The notes under the pieces were generated by a model. It saw only the letters and a program-made list of their open reading frames with translations, was not told the DNA's origin and searched no databases. A stretch of 64,000 nt of DNA, from the NCBI RefSeq assembly GCF_001636055.1, contig NZ_CP011789.1:1488001-1552000 (forward strand). Direction: 5' to 3'. Positions 16,169-23,846 of the stretch are shown here, one piece after another. The number at the start of each line of letters is the position of its first letter. Position 1 is the first letter of the stretch. Origin of the DNA: Pseudomonas putida. Lineage in GTDB: Bacteria > Pseudomonadota > Gammaproteobacteria > Pseudomonadales > Pseudomonadaceae. A program made the translations under genes and the position numbers.

Positions 16169-16981
16169 ATGACCCTGCAGAAGCGTAACAATGTGCATAT
16201 TGCTGGGGACGGAGGGGCAACCTTGATCCTGGCGCATGGGTTTGGCTGTGACCAGAGCATGTGGCGGTTGCTGGTGCCACATTTCGCCAAGAGCTTTCGC
16301 GTTGTCACCTACGATCTGACCGGCGCCGGGCAGTCTGACCTGGGGGCTTACGATCATGGCAGGCACGCGTCGCTGTGGGGGCACGCAGCGGATCTTAACG
16401 AGATCATCAACGAATTTGCGAAAGGCCCCGTGATCCTGGTCGGGCACTCGGTCAGCGCGATGATCTGTGCCTTGGCCACTGTGCAGTCGCCAGAGCGGAT
16501 TGCTGCGCTGGTGATGATCGGCGGGTCGCCTTGCTACGTCGACAAGGGTGACTACACCGGCGGATTCTCGCCGGATGAAGTGCTGCAAATGCTGGCCACC
16601 ATCGACGACAATTATCTCGGCTGGGCCGGGACCATGGCGCCTGTCTTGATGGGGGCACCGGGGCAGCCGGGGCTTCACGAAGAGCTGCTGGAAAACTTTG
16701 CCCGCACCAACGCCTTTATCGCCAGGCATTTTGCCCGTGTGATTTTCCTGTCCGATCACCGGCAGGACATTTGCGGGCTGTCGACACCCACGTTGATCCT
16801 GCAATGTCCCGGCGACGTGGTCGTGCCAATGGGGGTTGGCGATTATCTGCATCGCGTGCTGCCCAACAGTCAGTTGAGCATCATCAACAACATCGGCCAT
16901 TACCCGCAGTTGAGCGCACCCAGTGCATGCACGGCTGCAATGGATGTTTTCTTCGTAGAACGTGGGTTCAGTGATGGATGA
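16169..16981 (+). CDS. RsbQ/KAI2-type alpha/beta hydrolase
   Basis: A 270-residue hydrolase closely matching RsbQ in length and layout. The triad is Ser94 in VGHSVSAM, Asp216 in CPGDVVVP and His244 in NIGHYPQLSAP. The signature segments LAHGFGCDQSMW, VTYDLTGAGQSD and IGGSPCYVD are those of RsbQ and of the plant receptors D14 and KAI2. In Bacillus RsbQ activates the PAS-phosphatase RsbP, perhaps by delivering a ligand. Here the next gene is a PAS histidine kinase that overlaps by eight bases, so the hydrolase is probably the ligand-processing half of a sensor. ATG 16169 follows AGGA by seven bases. Confidence 0.88.
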   Translation: MTLQKRNNVHIAGDGGATLILAHGFGCDQSMWRLLVPHFAKSFRVVTYDLTGAGQSDLGAYDHGRHASLWGHAADLNEIINEFAKGPVILVGHSVSAMICALATVQSPERIAALVMIGGSPCYVDKGDYTGGFSPDEVLQMLATIDDNYLGWAGTMAPVLMGAPGQPGLHEELLENFARTNAFIARHFARVIFLSDHRQDICGLSTPTLILQCPGDVVVPMGVGDYLHRVLPNSQLSIINNIGHYPQLSAPSACTAAMDVFFVERGFSDG

Positions 16982-18134
16982 CGCCGTGCAGTTGTTCACA
17001 GCATCGTATTTCGAGAATGCCCCGTGCGGACTGGTTGTCATGGCCGTGGATGGCGCCATCATCCGCGCCAACCAGACGTTCTGCGATTGGCTGGGATACG
17101 ACTCGACGCTGATGCACGCGTGCAGTTTCGACCAGTTGCTGACGGTGGCTGGGCGTGTGTTCCAAAGCACACACTGGAAGCCATTGATGGACATGCAGGG
17201 CTCTGTTGCGGAGGTTAAGGTCGACCTGCAACACCGCAATGGAACAGCTGTTGCCATGTTGCTGAATGGTGTACGGCAGGCAAGTGAAGACGGTGTCGTC
17301 TACCAGTTGGCGTTGTTCGGCATTAGCCAGCGAGACCGCAATGAGCGGGGGATATTCTTGGCAATGCAGCGCGCCGAGGAACTGCTGGCGCAGAAGGCCG
17401 CTGCCGAATCGGCTTTGCAGCGTGCCCAAGTCGAGTTGGCCGCAGCCTATGAGGATGTGCAACATCGGGCACTGCTGGCTGAACGAATGGTCGCTGTGGC
17501 TAGCCATGACCTGAAGAATCCGATGACGGCCATCAAGATGGCTACAGATTTGCTTGCACGCGATGTCCAATCCGACCGGGGGCGTCGCCTGCTGGGCAGC
17601 ATTGGCACTTCTGCCGAAAGAGCGCAGCGCATGATCGTCGATCTTCTGGATTTCGCGTCGATCAAACTCGGGCAGGGCATCGGCATCCGTCGCCAACAAG
17701 TTGATCTTCTGAAGGCCATGGACCAATCCGTGAGTGAGCTCAGGATTGTTTTTGGCGATGCAAGCATTCGTCATCTATCTCGCGGGCAAGGGACATTCGA
17801 GGTGGACCAGGACAGGTTGCAGCAGATGATCGGTAACCTGGTCGCCAACAGTGCGGCATATGGGGACCTTCGCTATCCCATCACGCTCACTACTGAGTTC
17901 TGCGGCAACGGTGTGGTTTTGGGCGTTCACAACCACGGCCCTGCCATCGCCGAGGAACTGGTGCCGAAGTTATTCGAGCCGATGACGCGTGGTAGCGACC
18001 GGCAAGATGCGCTGCGTTCGCTCGGGCTTGGTTTGTTCATCGTCAAGCAGATCGCCGAAGCCCATGGTGGCCGGGTCACCGTGACGTCCAACCCAATCTA
18101 TGGCACCACTTTCATCATCCACTTGCCCTATTGA
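16974..18134 (+). CDS. PAS-domain sensor histidine kinase (partner of the RsbQ-like hydrolase)
   Basis: A 386-residue cytoplasmic kinase without membrane spans. Residues 10-120 form a PAS domain (FENAPCGLVVMAVDGAIIRANQTFCDWLGYD), residues about 125-170 a coiled linker, then the HisKA helix with His178 in VASHDLKNPMTAI, the N box in LVANSAAYGD, and the G boxes in SLGLGLFIVKQ. ATG 16974 overlaps the stop of the hydrolase gene, so translation is coupled; a GTG twelve bases upstream is an alternative. The arrangement copies RsbQ-RsbP with the PP2C phosphatase replaced by a kinase. No response regulator is adjacent, so the phosphate acceptor is elsewhere in the genome. Confidence 0.9.
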   Translation: MDDAVQLFTASYFENAPCGLVVMAVDGAIIRANQTFCDWLGYDSTLMHACSFDQLLTVAGRVFQSTHWKPLMDMQGSVAEVKVDLQHRNGTAVAMLLNGVRQASEDGVVYQLALFGISQRDRNERGIFLAMQRAEELLAQKAAAESALQRAQVELAAAYEDVQHRALLAERMVAVASHDLKNPMTAIKMATDLLARDVQSDRGRRLLGSIGTSAERAQRMIVDLLDFASIKLGQGIGIRRQQVDLLKAMDQSVSELRIVFGDASIRHLSRGQGTFEVDQDRLQQMIGNLVANSAAYGDLRYPITLTTEFCGNGVVLGVHNHGPAIAEELVPKLFEPMTRGSDRQDALRSLGLGLFIVKQIAEAHGGRVTVTSNPIYGTTFIIHLPY

Positions 18135-18186
18135 TCTGGTAGCACTGCTGCACATTCCTTCATGGATTCAGCATCACCCCAAAGCC

Positions 18187-18444
18187 TCAGTCGTCAGTCA
18201 AACCTTTCCCCATCGCGGTGTATTCAAGCGTATGCCGCTGGCCTTTGGAGTCTTCGTAGATCATGCGCGCGGGTACCAATTCGCGCACGTCGGGCACTTC
18301 GCTCACGGAGATCACTCGGGCAATGTCCAGGTGCTGCGAGTAGTTGTACCGCTCAACCGGCGGCTGCTTGAAATCCTGCGCCACTTCATTGGCCATTGCC
18401 GTGCTGCAAAGGCCGCCAAACACCAATGCCACTAACGCTTTCAT
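18187..18444 (-). CDS. DUF2790 family small secreted protein
   Basis: An 85-residue protein with signal peptide MKALVALVFGGLCSTAMA, then the DUF2790 core with YNYSQHLDIARVISVSE and PARMIYEDSKGQRHTLEYTAMG. It is full length and related to the truncated protein at the left edge. The start at ATG 18444 is set by the signal peptide; the ribosome site is weak (AGGT at about ten bases). Function is unknown. It lies convergent to the histidine kinase gene with 52 bases between. Confidence 0.85.
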   Translation of the reverse strand: MKALVALVFGGLCSTAMANEVAQDFKQPPVERYNYSQHLDIARVISVSEVPDVRELVPARMIYEDSKGQRHTLEYTAMGKGLTDD

Positions 18445-18557
18445 TTTCAAGTTACCTGTCTGTCGTGAGGGGGCTTGCGGCGCCGCGAGCGCCGAGTTGC
18501 ACCCAGTGTTCTGCAGGCGGATTAGTTGAGGGTTAACAGACCAGGGGCGACGTCTCA

Positions 18558-18883
18558 ACGCGTATGTCGGACTGTTCCCAAAATGCGGCTCACGACTTCT
18601 TCTGGCTTCGCCGCGCCTTGCACTGATGCCCCGTTAGGCATAAATTCCCCCAGTCGCGGCAACCTCCGCGACCGGGTTTGGCGACCCGTACGAAAAGGCG
18701 CATCGGCGCCCCGATCACGATTGCAGGCGCTTTTTTTGTGTCCGCAGTTTCGTGCAATGGCGGCTGTGCGTGGGAGACCTTCGGGTCTGCCGGGTTCCTT
18801 TTCCTCGGTTCGCCAACCTGCGTACAGCTGCCACCCAATCGTTTGGCGACGATTGACGTGGTGCTTCAACTGAAAAGGATCTC
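18558..18883 (+). other. P4/Ash-like structured element with short unassigned frames
   Basis: No ordinary gene is found in this 326-base stretch. A + strand frame around 18690-18880 reads IGAPITIAGAFFV, later CAWETFGSAGFLFLGSP, resembling the Ash/Icd-like peptides of P4-type phage elements, but it lacks a convincing start. In P4 such a region also encodes the C4 antisense RNA. It ends just before the small ORF pair at 18884 and 19018. The segment 18561-18610 is a copy of the repeat also found at 29569. I regard it as a mobile-element-derived regulatory region with low certainty. Confidence 0.35.
18561..18610 (+). repeat. Copy of a 50-base dispersed repeat (CGTATRTCGGAC type)
   Basis: Fifty bases beginning CGTATGTCGGACTG are about 80 percent identical to 29569-29618. 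Both contain a GCGRCTCACG block in the middle. The start is also similar to the palindromic repeat at 21767 and 29613. Confidence 0.6.
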
Positions 18884-19021
18884 ATGCATGCTTATCGCTA
18901 TCCCTTACAGGATCCTCGCATCCGCTCTCCGCCGCTTGTCGCCGACTCCGGTATCTCGACCTCATCGCATTTTTCCTATCCACAGTCAGTCCACCCGCGA
19001 CCTGAGACAGGTGTCCCATGA
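18884..19021 (+). CDS. Possible 45-residue peptide coupled to the next gene
   Basis: ATG 18884 has AAAAGGA five bases upstream and opens 45 codons (starting MHAYRYPLQDPRIRSPP) whose TGA overlaps the ATG of the next gene at 19018 in an ATGA junction. The overlap and the strong ribosome site suggest that the peptide is translated and coupled to the 73-residue gene. It is rich in proline, serine and basic residues, with no membrane span or known domain. I do not recognise a family. Confidence 0.45.
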   Translation: MHAYRYPLQDPRIRSPPLVADSGISTSSHFSYPQSVHPRPETGVP

Positions 19022-19239
19022 CTGATCACGAGCGCCTTTCCACAATCCAATCCTATGCCTGGACCCTAGAACTCCTGGGCGAGGCACTGGCTCAATACGA
19101 TGAACTGCTTGAGTGTGAGCACAACCCGCAGTTGAGCGGTCGAGGTGCGGCGGGGATTCATCAGGCCATCCGCATCATCGGCCGGATGACGGCGGAGGAG
19201 TGTGGGAGGTTGATTGATTTGGCGGGGGAGGCGGGGTAG
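19018..19239 (+). CDS. 73-residue hypothetical protein
   Basis: A short acidic helical protein: IQSYAWTLELLGEALAQYDELLE, then GRGAAGIHQAIRIIGRMTAEECGRLIDLAGEAG. Two amphipathic helices suggest a small helical bundle, possibly a regulatory peptide. ATG 19018 overlaps the stop of the upstream 45-residue frame. Small proteins of this style are common in putida-group genomes downstream of Ash-like elements, but I know no function. A REP element follows within 35 bases. Confidence 0.6.
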   Translation: MTDHERLSTIQSYAWTLELLGEALAQYDELLECEHNPQLSGRGAAGIHQAIRIIGRMTAEECGRLIDLAGEAG

Positions 19240-19270
19240 CTGTTGGATGTGTTGTTGGCCCTCGACAGCA

Positions 19271-19315
19271 GGGGCCGCTTTGCGGCCCTTTCGCGGCACG
19301 AGGCCGCTCCCACAC
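19271..19315. repeat. REP element (single, putida type)
   Basis: GGGGCCGCTTTGCGGCCC is followed by the CGCGGCACGAGGCCGCTCCCAC core typical of Pseudomonas REP sequences. It lies in the 90-base gap between the 73-residue gene and the end of the 149-residue membrane protein. A closely similar unit lies inside the coding region at 20257-20300. Confidence 0.75.
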
Positions 19316-19329
19316 GGATTGGGTTTGAG

Positions 19330-19779
19330 CTACCGACGGAGCTTTTCATAGGCGATCCATTCCTCGCGCATTCGCCGTATTACTTGAAGCCTTTTGCACA
19401 TTTGGCGATAGCGACGGCTGTTGTAGCAGGCGAGGGCCGAGGCGGCCGAGAGCATGCCCACCAACGAAAACAACTCTAATCCAGGCTTGAAGTAGCTTAT
19501 GCAGTTGGCTGCAAGGCATATCATCAATACCCCTACAATCCACCATGTGAATTTTCCTCTGCCACGGATTACCGAGTACTGAGCGCACCCCAGCGCCGTC
19601 GTGCCCAACATCAGCAGCGTAAAGGAGTACTCAAGGTAGTTTGGATGCTTGCGAAAGTAGACATCTGCTATGGCGCCTGCTCCCGTAGAGATGGCAATAA
19701 TTGCCAGCAACATTGCCAGCGCAAGGATTGGGAAAAATCGTTTGAGGAAAGTCCCCAAACAAAAGGTAAGGAACATCAT
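19330..19779 (-). CDS. Four-span membrane protein, second-copy candidate immunity protein
   Basis: A 149-residue protein with about four membrane spans (ILALAMLLAIIAIS; YSFTLLMLGTTALGCAQY; WWIVGVLMICLAANCI; LFSLVGMLSAASALACYN), followed by a basic tail CYNSRRYRQMCKRLQVIRRMRE. It is a paralogue of residues 1-150 of the protein at 19922-20764; the tail segment is nearly identical. The start ATG 19779 overlaps the stop of a fragment of the upstream partner gene (19776-19881), so the pair has been duplicated and the partner of this copy lost. No known family was recognised. An orphan immunity gene is the simplest reading; a membrane anchor protein is an alternative. Confidence 0.65.
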   Translation of the reverse strand: MMFLTFCLGTFLKRFFPILALAMLLAIIAISTGAGAIADVYFRKHPNYLEYSFTLLMLGTTALGCAQYSVIRGRGKFTWWIVGVLMICLAANCISYFKPGLELFSLVGMLSAASALACYNSRRYRQMCKRLQVIRRMREEWIAYEKLRR

Positions 19780-19881
19780 TCACCGACGTCCTCGATCAAC
19801 GTTACTGCAAGATTTTCGATCATGCCGTTTCCTATGATGCCGACTCCGCTGTTGATGGACTCACCAAGCATTGCTGAGTCG
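19776..19881 (-). pseudogene. C-terminal remnant of a second copy of the 302-residue hydrophobic protein
   Basis: The reverse frame reads SAMLGESINSGVGIIGNGMI then ENLAVTLIEDVGE and a stop overlapping the ATG at 19779. It aligns with the end of the protein at 20761-21669 (TALIGESLNIGIGVVGNGII then QNLAITLFEEVSE), and the stop/start overlap with the downstream membrane gene is the same. An upstream stop and the absence of the other 270 residues show that this is the end of a deleted copy. Confidence 0.7.
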
Positions 19882-19921
19882 CACTACGTGGCTGGGTTGA
19901 AGAATTGTCTATCTCTCACGA

Positions 19922-20764
19922 TCAGCGACGGATCGCCTGCTCTATGGCTTTGATCGTTTCGGGTCTGATGCCCTGGGGTGCGGTGACTTCGATTCTCGGT
20001 GGACTTCGCACTGGTGCTACCGGTGTCGCCTGTGCCGCTTTGGCTTTGGCCGCTGCGCGGGCCTGTGATTCGGCCCGTTCGAGGGCGCGTTGGTGGCCGG
20101 TCCAAATTTGTGCTACCACCAGGACTGCCACAAATAGGAGTGTACGGACATTGCTTCTGCGAACGTGGCGCTGCCAATTCCGGATGTCACTGGCCTGTAT
20201 CGTGATTACCTCCGAAGGCGGATCGATGGTCTTTTTATCTGCTTCGGAGTTGCCGGGACCGCTGTGCGGCCCTTTCGCGACACGAGGCCGCCCCCACACT
20301 GATTGGGTTTTAACTATCGACGTGAATTTTCCATCCGCGATCCATCTCTCGCGCATTCGCCGGATTACTTGAAGTCTTTTGCACATTTGTCGATAGCGGC
20401 GGCTGTTGTAGCAGGCGAGGGCCGCTGCGGCAGAGAGCATTCCCAGCAGCGAGGCCCACTTCACTCCAGGTTGGAAATATCCTCTTGCGCAAGCTAACAG
20501 AGTAATAATTAGTATTGCCATTATCCACTCTGTGGCTCCTCGTCTACCGCGAATTACCGCGTATTGAGCGCCTACCAGCACTACAGCGCACAACATCATT
20601 ATGGAATCGGCATATTCGAGTCGGTTGGGATGTGTGGGGAAGTAGGTTTTGATAACCACTACGCCGAACATCGAAATGGCCATTAGTGTAAACAGCATCC
20701 CAAGAATTTTTATGGGAACGAAGCGTTTGTAAAATTTGCTCCAGGAGAGGCTGAAAAACATCAT
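19922..20764 (-). CDS. Membrane protein, candidate immunity protein with REP-encoded linker and extra domain
   Basis: A 280-residue protein. Residues 1-150 match the 149-residue paralogue downstream: four spans and the basic CYNSRRYRQMCKRLQVIRRMRERW tail. Residues 155-170 (VWGRPRVAKGPHSG) are encoded by a REP element, where the paralogue has a stop codon. After this comes a further part: a segment with SEVITIQASDIRNWQRH, one span (TLLFVAVLVVAQIW), an alanine-rich helix (RAESQARAAAKAKAAQ) and a proline-containing end. ATG 20764 overlaps the stop of the 302-residue gene, so the two are translationally coupled. I do not recognise a family; an immunity-type role for the first half is inferred only from layout. 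Confidence 0.65.
   Translation of the reverse strand: MMFFSLSWSKFYKRFVPIKILGMLFTLMAISMFGVVVIKTYFPTHPNRLEYADSIMMLCAVVLVGAQYAVIRGRRGATEWIMAILIITLLACARGYFQPGVKWASLLGMLSAAAALACYNSRRYRQMCKRLQVIRRMRERWIADGKFTSIVKTQSVWGRPRVAKGPHSGPGNSEADKKTIDPPSEVITIQASDIRNWQRHVRRSNVRTLLFVAVLVVAQIWTGHQRALERAESQARAAAKAKAAQATPVAPVRSPPRIEVTAPQGIRPETIKAIEQAIRR
20257..20300. repeat. REP element inside a coding region
   Basis: GACCGCTGTGCGGCCC followed by CGACACGAGGCCGCCCCCAC is a variant of the REP at 19271-19315. It lies in frame inside the 280-residue membrane protein and supplies about sixteen of its codons. Confidence 0.75.
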
Positions 20765-21669
20765 TCGCTGACCTCCTCAAACAATGTTATTGCGAGGTTT
20801 TGAATAATTCCGTTGCCAACAACGCCTATGCCGATATTGAGGGACTCACCAATGAGCGCAGTGGTCATTTTACGGAGTTGGGCTGGTGTAAAGCGTTTAG
20901 GAAGCAGGCCGAGTCGCCGCCTGAGTTTCAGTTGCTTTTGAGTGAGAGATGGATGCTTGATTGAGAGAATCTCAGTCATCAGTTTGCGTCTTTGCTGGCG
21001 ACTCAGGCCACTGCTGGATGCGAACCATCCCCGGCCGGTTGCGCGTTTGTGTATCTGAAGGTACTTGATGGTACTGAGAGAGGCGCTGGCGATTCCTAAC
21101 AGGGATATTACGTCTAGCAATGGGGAGATAATCTGGAACCAGGTTTGGGGTTCATTTGATTCATTTTCTCCGGGCTGCTCCGGCTCCAGACCAATCCGTC
21201 GGAGGCCAGCGAAACATTGGCCTGCCGATGCGACTACTGCAGCAGCGTTAGTCACGCTGATCACAATGCCTGCGCCGCCAGTGAAAACACTCACCGCGCC
21301 GCCTGACACCATCAGTACCACCCCAATGATCGCCCCCGTACACGCCAACCCAGTATTCCAAACATCCGAAATCAACCGAGCCTGCCGCGGATCCTTCACC
21401 TGTTGCTCAAGATACTGCTCAGCCGTAACGGACCTAGGCAGCTCCTGCAGCACCACCCTCTTCGGCAGCACGCTACAAACAGGCTGAAACGCCCGCAAGG
21501 TAATCGCGTTGTAATGAGTATCGACATAAACCACCCCCGCCCCAACGATGGCGGGATCGCGGTCGATTGCGGCATACAGCTTCTGAAGATCGATCGCACT
21601 TTCGATCCGCTCTCGGGCGAAAGGCTTGAACGGGTTGCCACCTAATTCCGTGATGGGCGGGCGAGGCAT
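20761..21669 (-). CDS. 302-residue protein with glycine-rich hydrophobic core, candidate toxin/effector
   Basis: No family recognised. Residues 1-100 are soluble (PPITELGGNPFKPFARERIESAIDL at the start; VGAGVVYVDTHYNAITLRAFQP). Residues 104-153 are strongly hydrophobic and glycine/alanine-rich (GAIIGVVLMVSGGAVSV, then GGAGIVISVTNAAAVVASAG), a second hydrophobic stretch is at 178-203, a basic region at 205-260, and a glycine-patterned end (GESLNIGIGVVGNG). AGGA lies seven bases before ATG 21669. The stop overlaps the start of a four-span membrane protein gene, and the same pair is found again in decayed form downstream. This layout resembles a pore-forming toxin and a membrane immunity protein; no secretion genes are near, so that role is a hypothesis. 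Confidence 0.7.
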   Translation of the reverse strand: MPRPPITELGGNPFKPFARERIESAIDLQKLYAAIDRDPAIVGAGVVYVDTHYNAITLRAFQPVCSVLPKRVVLQELPRSVTAEQYLEQQVKDPRQARLISDVWNTGLACTGAIIGVVLMVSGGAVSVFTGGAGIVISVTNAAAVVASAGQCFAGLRRIGLEPEQPGENESNEPQTWFQIISPLLDVISLLGIASASLSTIKYLQIHKRATGRGWFASSSGLSRQQRRKLMTEILSIKHPSLTQKQLKLRRRLGLLPKRFTPAQLRKMTTALIGESLNIGIGVVGNGIIQNLAITLFEEVSE

Positions 21670-21766
21670 GACGGGTCCTGAGCGGGGCGTCAGGAGAGAC
21701 CGTTGGGTCAGCCGCTAGCCCGCGAGTGAGGGACTCGCGAGCATAAGAATGCGGCATTGGTGGGTA

Positions 21767-21801
21767 TGTCGGACTGGTCCGAAACAGCTGTCGGAGGTGG
21801 C
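21767..21801 (+). repeat. Dispersed repeat with CGGACTGGTCCG palindrome
   Basis: The 35 bases starting GTATGTCGGACTGGTCCG match 29613-29647 closely; the palindrome CGGACTGGTCCG is at 21773-21784 and TGTCGGAGG follows. It lies 100 bases upstream of the candidate toxin gene. Confidence 0.65.
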
Positions 21802-21836
21802 TTGTATCGGTTTCTCGGTATTCGCAGAGACAGGGC

Positions 21837-22760
21837 CTAGCCCGAACGCTTACCCTCGAAACTCACCTGCGCCGCCTCCTTCAGCATTTCCCCCGCCAAC
21901 ACCCGGAACCTCTGGGTCAGCAGATTTTCAGGACGGTCGGATGACAGCAGCAAGTAGGTATAAAAACGTAATTCCGGTGTAAACGGTCGAATGTCGATAC
22001 CGGTATGCAAGTACTCGGTCGCCACCAGCGGGCTGACCACGCTGATCCCTAGGCCCCGGCCTACCAGCGAGCACACCGTGGCGGCGTGCGTGGCGTCCAG
22101 ATTCAGCACGCGTGGGTCTTCTTCGGCAAAGAGGCGGTCGAGCCGCGTGCGAGAGCCGTCCGTGTGGGAAAGCGAGATGAACTCCTCGCCCTTGAGGTCC
22201 GCCGAGGTCACCACGTCCAAGGCGCTGAGGCGATGCCCCCTGGGGAAGATGCACACGCCGGGCACGTCGCAGATGATTTCGGAATGCACCCCGGCCATGT
22301 CTTCGGCCACGTAGGACACCAGGCACACATCGCAGAAACGCGTGGCTGCCCAGTGGGCCACGTTCGGAGAGTCATTGGTGTGGATGGAAATGTGGACGTG
22401 CGGGTTCTGCTGGCGAAAGCGCTGGATGATGGCCGGTAGCAGGCCGTGAGTCAGGGAGGGCACTGCACCGATGCGCAACCGGCCAGTGCCGCCACGCTTG
22501 AGGTTCTGCGCGGAGGTTTCCAGGCTTTGCAGCCCGATGAAGGCACGCTCCACGTCGGCGAAGAACTGTGCACCTTCGTCGGTAGGCACCAATCGGCCAC
22601 CCACCCTCTCGAACAATTTGAAGCCATTGGTCCGTTCGAGTTGCGCGATCAGGCGGCTGACGTTCGGCTGCGAGGTATGCAACGCCTGTGCAGCGGCCGT
22701 CATTGAGCCGCTGAGCATCACTGCCCGAAAAGTCTCGATCTGCTTGAAGTTCATGGCCAT
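21837..22760 (-). CDS. LysR family transcriptional regulator (NocR/OccR-like)
   Basis: A 307-residue LysR regulator. Helix-turn-helix in FKQIETFRAVMLSGSMTAAAQALHTSQPNVSRLIAQLERTNGFKLFERV; effector domain from about 90 (LRIGAVPSLTHGLLPAIIQRF). The start and NVSRLIAQLE pattern resemble NocR, OccR and related regulators of opine or amino-acid uptake. ATG 22760 or 22754 are equally possible. It is divergent (228 bases) from the amino-acid ABC importer operon at 22989-28307, which it probably activates in response to the imported compound. Confidence 0.9.
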   Translation of the reverse strand: MAMNFKQIETFRAVMLSGSMTAAAQALHTSQPNVSRLIAQLERTNGFKLFERVGGRLVPTDEGAQFFADVERAFIGLQSLETSAQNLKRGGTGRLRIGAVPSLTHGLLPAIIQRFRQQNPHVHISIHTNDSPNVAHWAATRFCDVCLVSYVAEDMAGVHSEIICDVPGVCIFPRGHRLSALDVVTSADLKGEEFISLSHTDGSRTRLDRLFAEEDPRVLNLDATHAATVCSLVGRGLGISVVSPLVATEYLHTGIDIRPFTPELRFYTYLLLSSDRPENLLTQRFRVLAGEMLKEAAQVSFEGKRSG

Positions 22761-22988
22761 ATCATTTCTGCATGATGGGTTGACGTATTGTCATTTGATT
22801 GCATGGTTCGGAAATTTTATAACTAGAACCACATCGACGTCTGCCCCGACGCAGCGCGATGCACGTCGAGCACATAACGGCAAAAACACAACAAAGCCGG
22901 TGCTCCAGCCACTTTTCAGTTCTGCCCTTGTACTCATCGTTTCGCCGCACGCTTGTGCGGCGATGCAGCCAGGTAATCAGGAGGCATC

Positions 22989-23834
22989 ATGTCGTTCTCG
23001 TATAAGAAACTAAGCGCTGCACTGGCAGTGTCGTGCATGTCGTTGGTGGCGGTGTCCGCTGCTCAAGCCGTCGATATGCCCGCCGTGCCTGCAGCTATCA
23101 AAGAGGCGGGCCACCTGCGTGTTGGCGTGCGCTGCGACCAGCCGCCCTATGGCTACCAAGACGAAAAGGGCGACTTCGCTGGCGTCGAGGTGGAAATGGC
23201 AAAACAAGTGTCGTTGTGGGCCCTGGGCGCCAAGGACAAGGTTAGCTTTACCTGCGTCACCGCGGAAAACCGCGTGCCGCAACTGCTGGGCCGCAAGGTG
23301 GACTTCCTGATCGCAACCCTCGGCGTCACCCCCGAGCGTCAACGCGTGATCGACTTCACCACGCCCTACCGCTGGGGCGCGAGTGATGTGGTTGTCAAGA
23401 AAGACAGCCCGGTGCAGAAAATTTCCGATCTCAAGGGCAAGACGCTAGCCACCCTCAAAGGCTCGGTGCAGGCCAAGTGGTTCGAAGACCACATGCCTGA
23501 TGTGAAGACCCTGCGCATGAACAGCGCCGCCGATGCCTTGCAGGCCTTCCGTCAGGGCCGGGCCGATGCCTACACCCACGACGCCGCCACTCTGGTGGTG
23601 GTTGCCGACAATGACAAGGATGCCCGCCGAATCGGCGAACCGTTCCAGATCTCCGATGCCGCCATCGGGGTGCGCAAGAACGACGAGCAGTGGCGCGACT
23701 ATCTGAACGCTGCGGTACTGCGTATGCGCGAAGAGCACCTGTTCCGCGGCTGGGTCGAGCAGTTCGTGCCGCAGAATATCCAAAGCTATTACATCAGTGT
23801 CTTCGAGCAGGCCAAACCTGCCGAAACGCTCTGA
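22989..23834 (+). CDS. Polar amino acid ABC transporter, periplasmic binding protein
   Basis: A 281-residue binding protein (SBP_bac_3 family). The signal peptide ends in VAVSAAQA. The mature part has LRVGVRCDQPPYGYQDEKGDFAGVEVEMAKQV, the usual ligand pocket start, then DFLIATLGVTPERQRVIDFTTPYRW and LKGKTLATLKGSVQAKW. It delivers an amino acid or derivative to the permeases encoded next. AGGAGG lies before ATG 22989. It is the first gene of a six-gene operon with an argininosuccinate-lyase-like enzyme, so the ligand is probably an N-substituted amino acid cleaved by that lyase. Confidence 0.9.
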   Translation: MSFSYKKLSAALAVSCMSLVAVSAAQAVDMPAVPAAIKEAGHLRVGVRCDQPPYGYQDEKGDFAGVEVEMAKQVSLWALGAKDKVSFTCVTAENRVPQLLGRKVDFLIATLGVTPERQRVIDFTTPYRWGASDVVVKKDSPVQKISDLKGKTLATLKGSVQAKWFEDHMPDVKTLRMNSAADALQAFRQGRADAYTHDAATLVVVADNDKDARRIGEPFQISDAAIGVRKNDEQWRDYLNAAVLRMREEHLFRGWVEQFVPQNIQSYYISVFEQAKPAETL

Positions 23835-23846
23835 CCGGCCGCCATC

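Noticed and set aside
20761..21669. Assignment of the 302-residue protein as a type VI effector
   Set aside because: No VgrG, PAAR, Hcp or adaptor gene is near, and no marker domain is visible; only the general toxin-like layout is kept.
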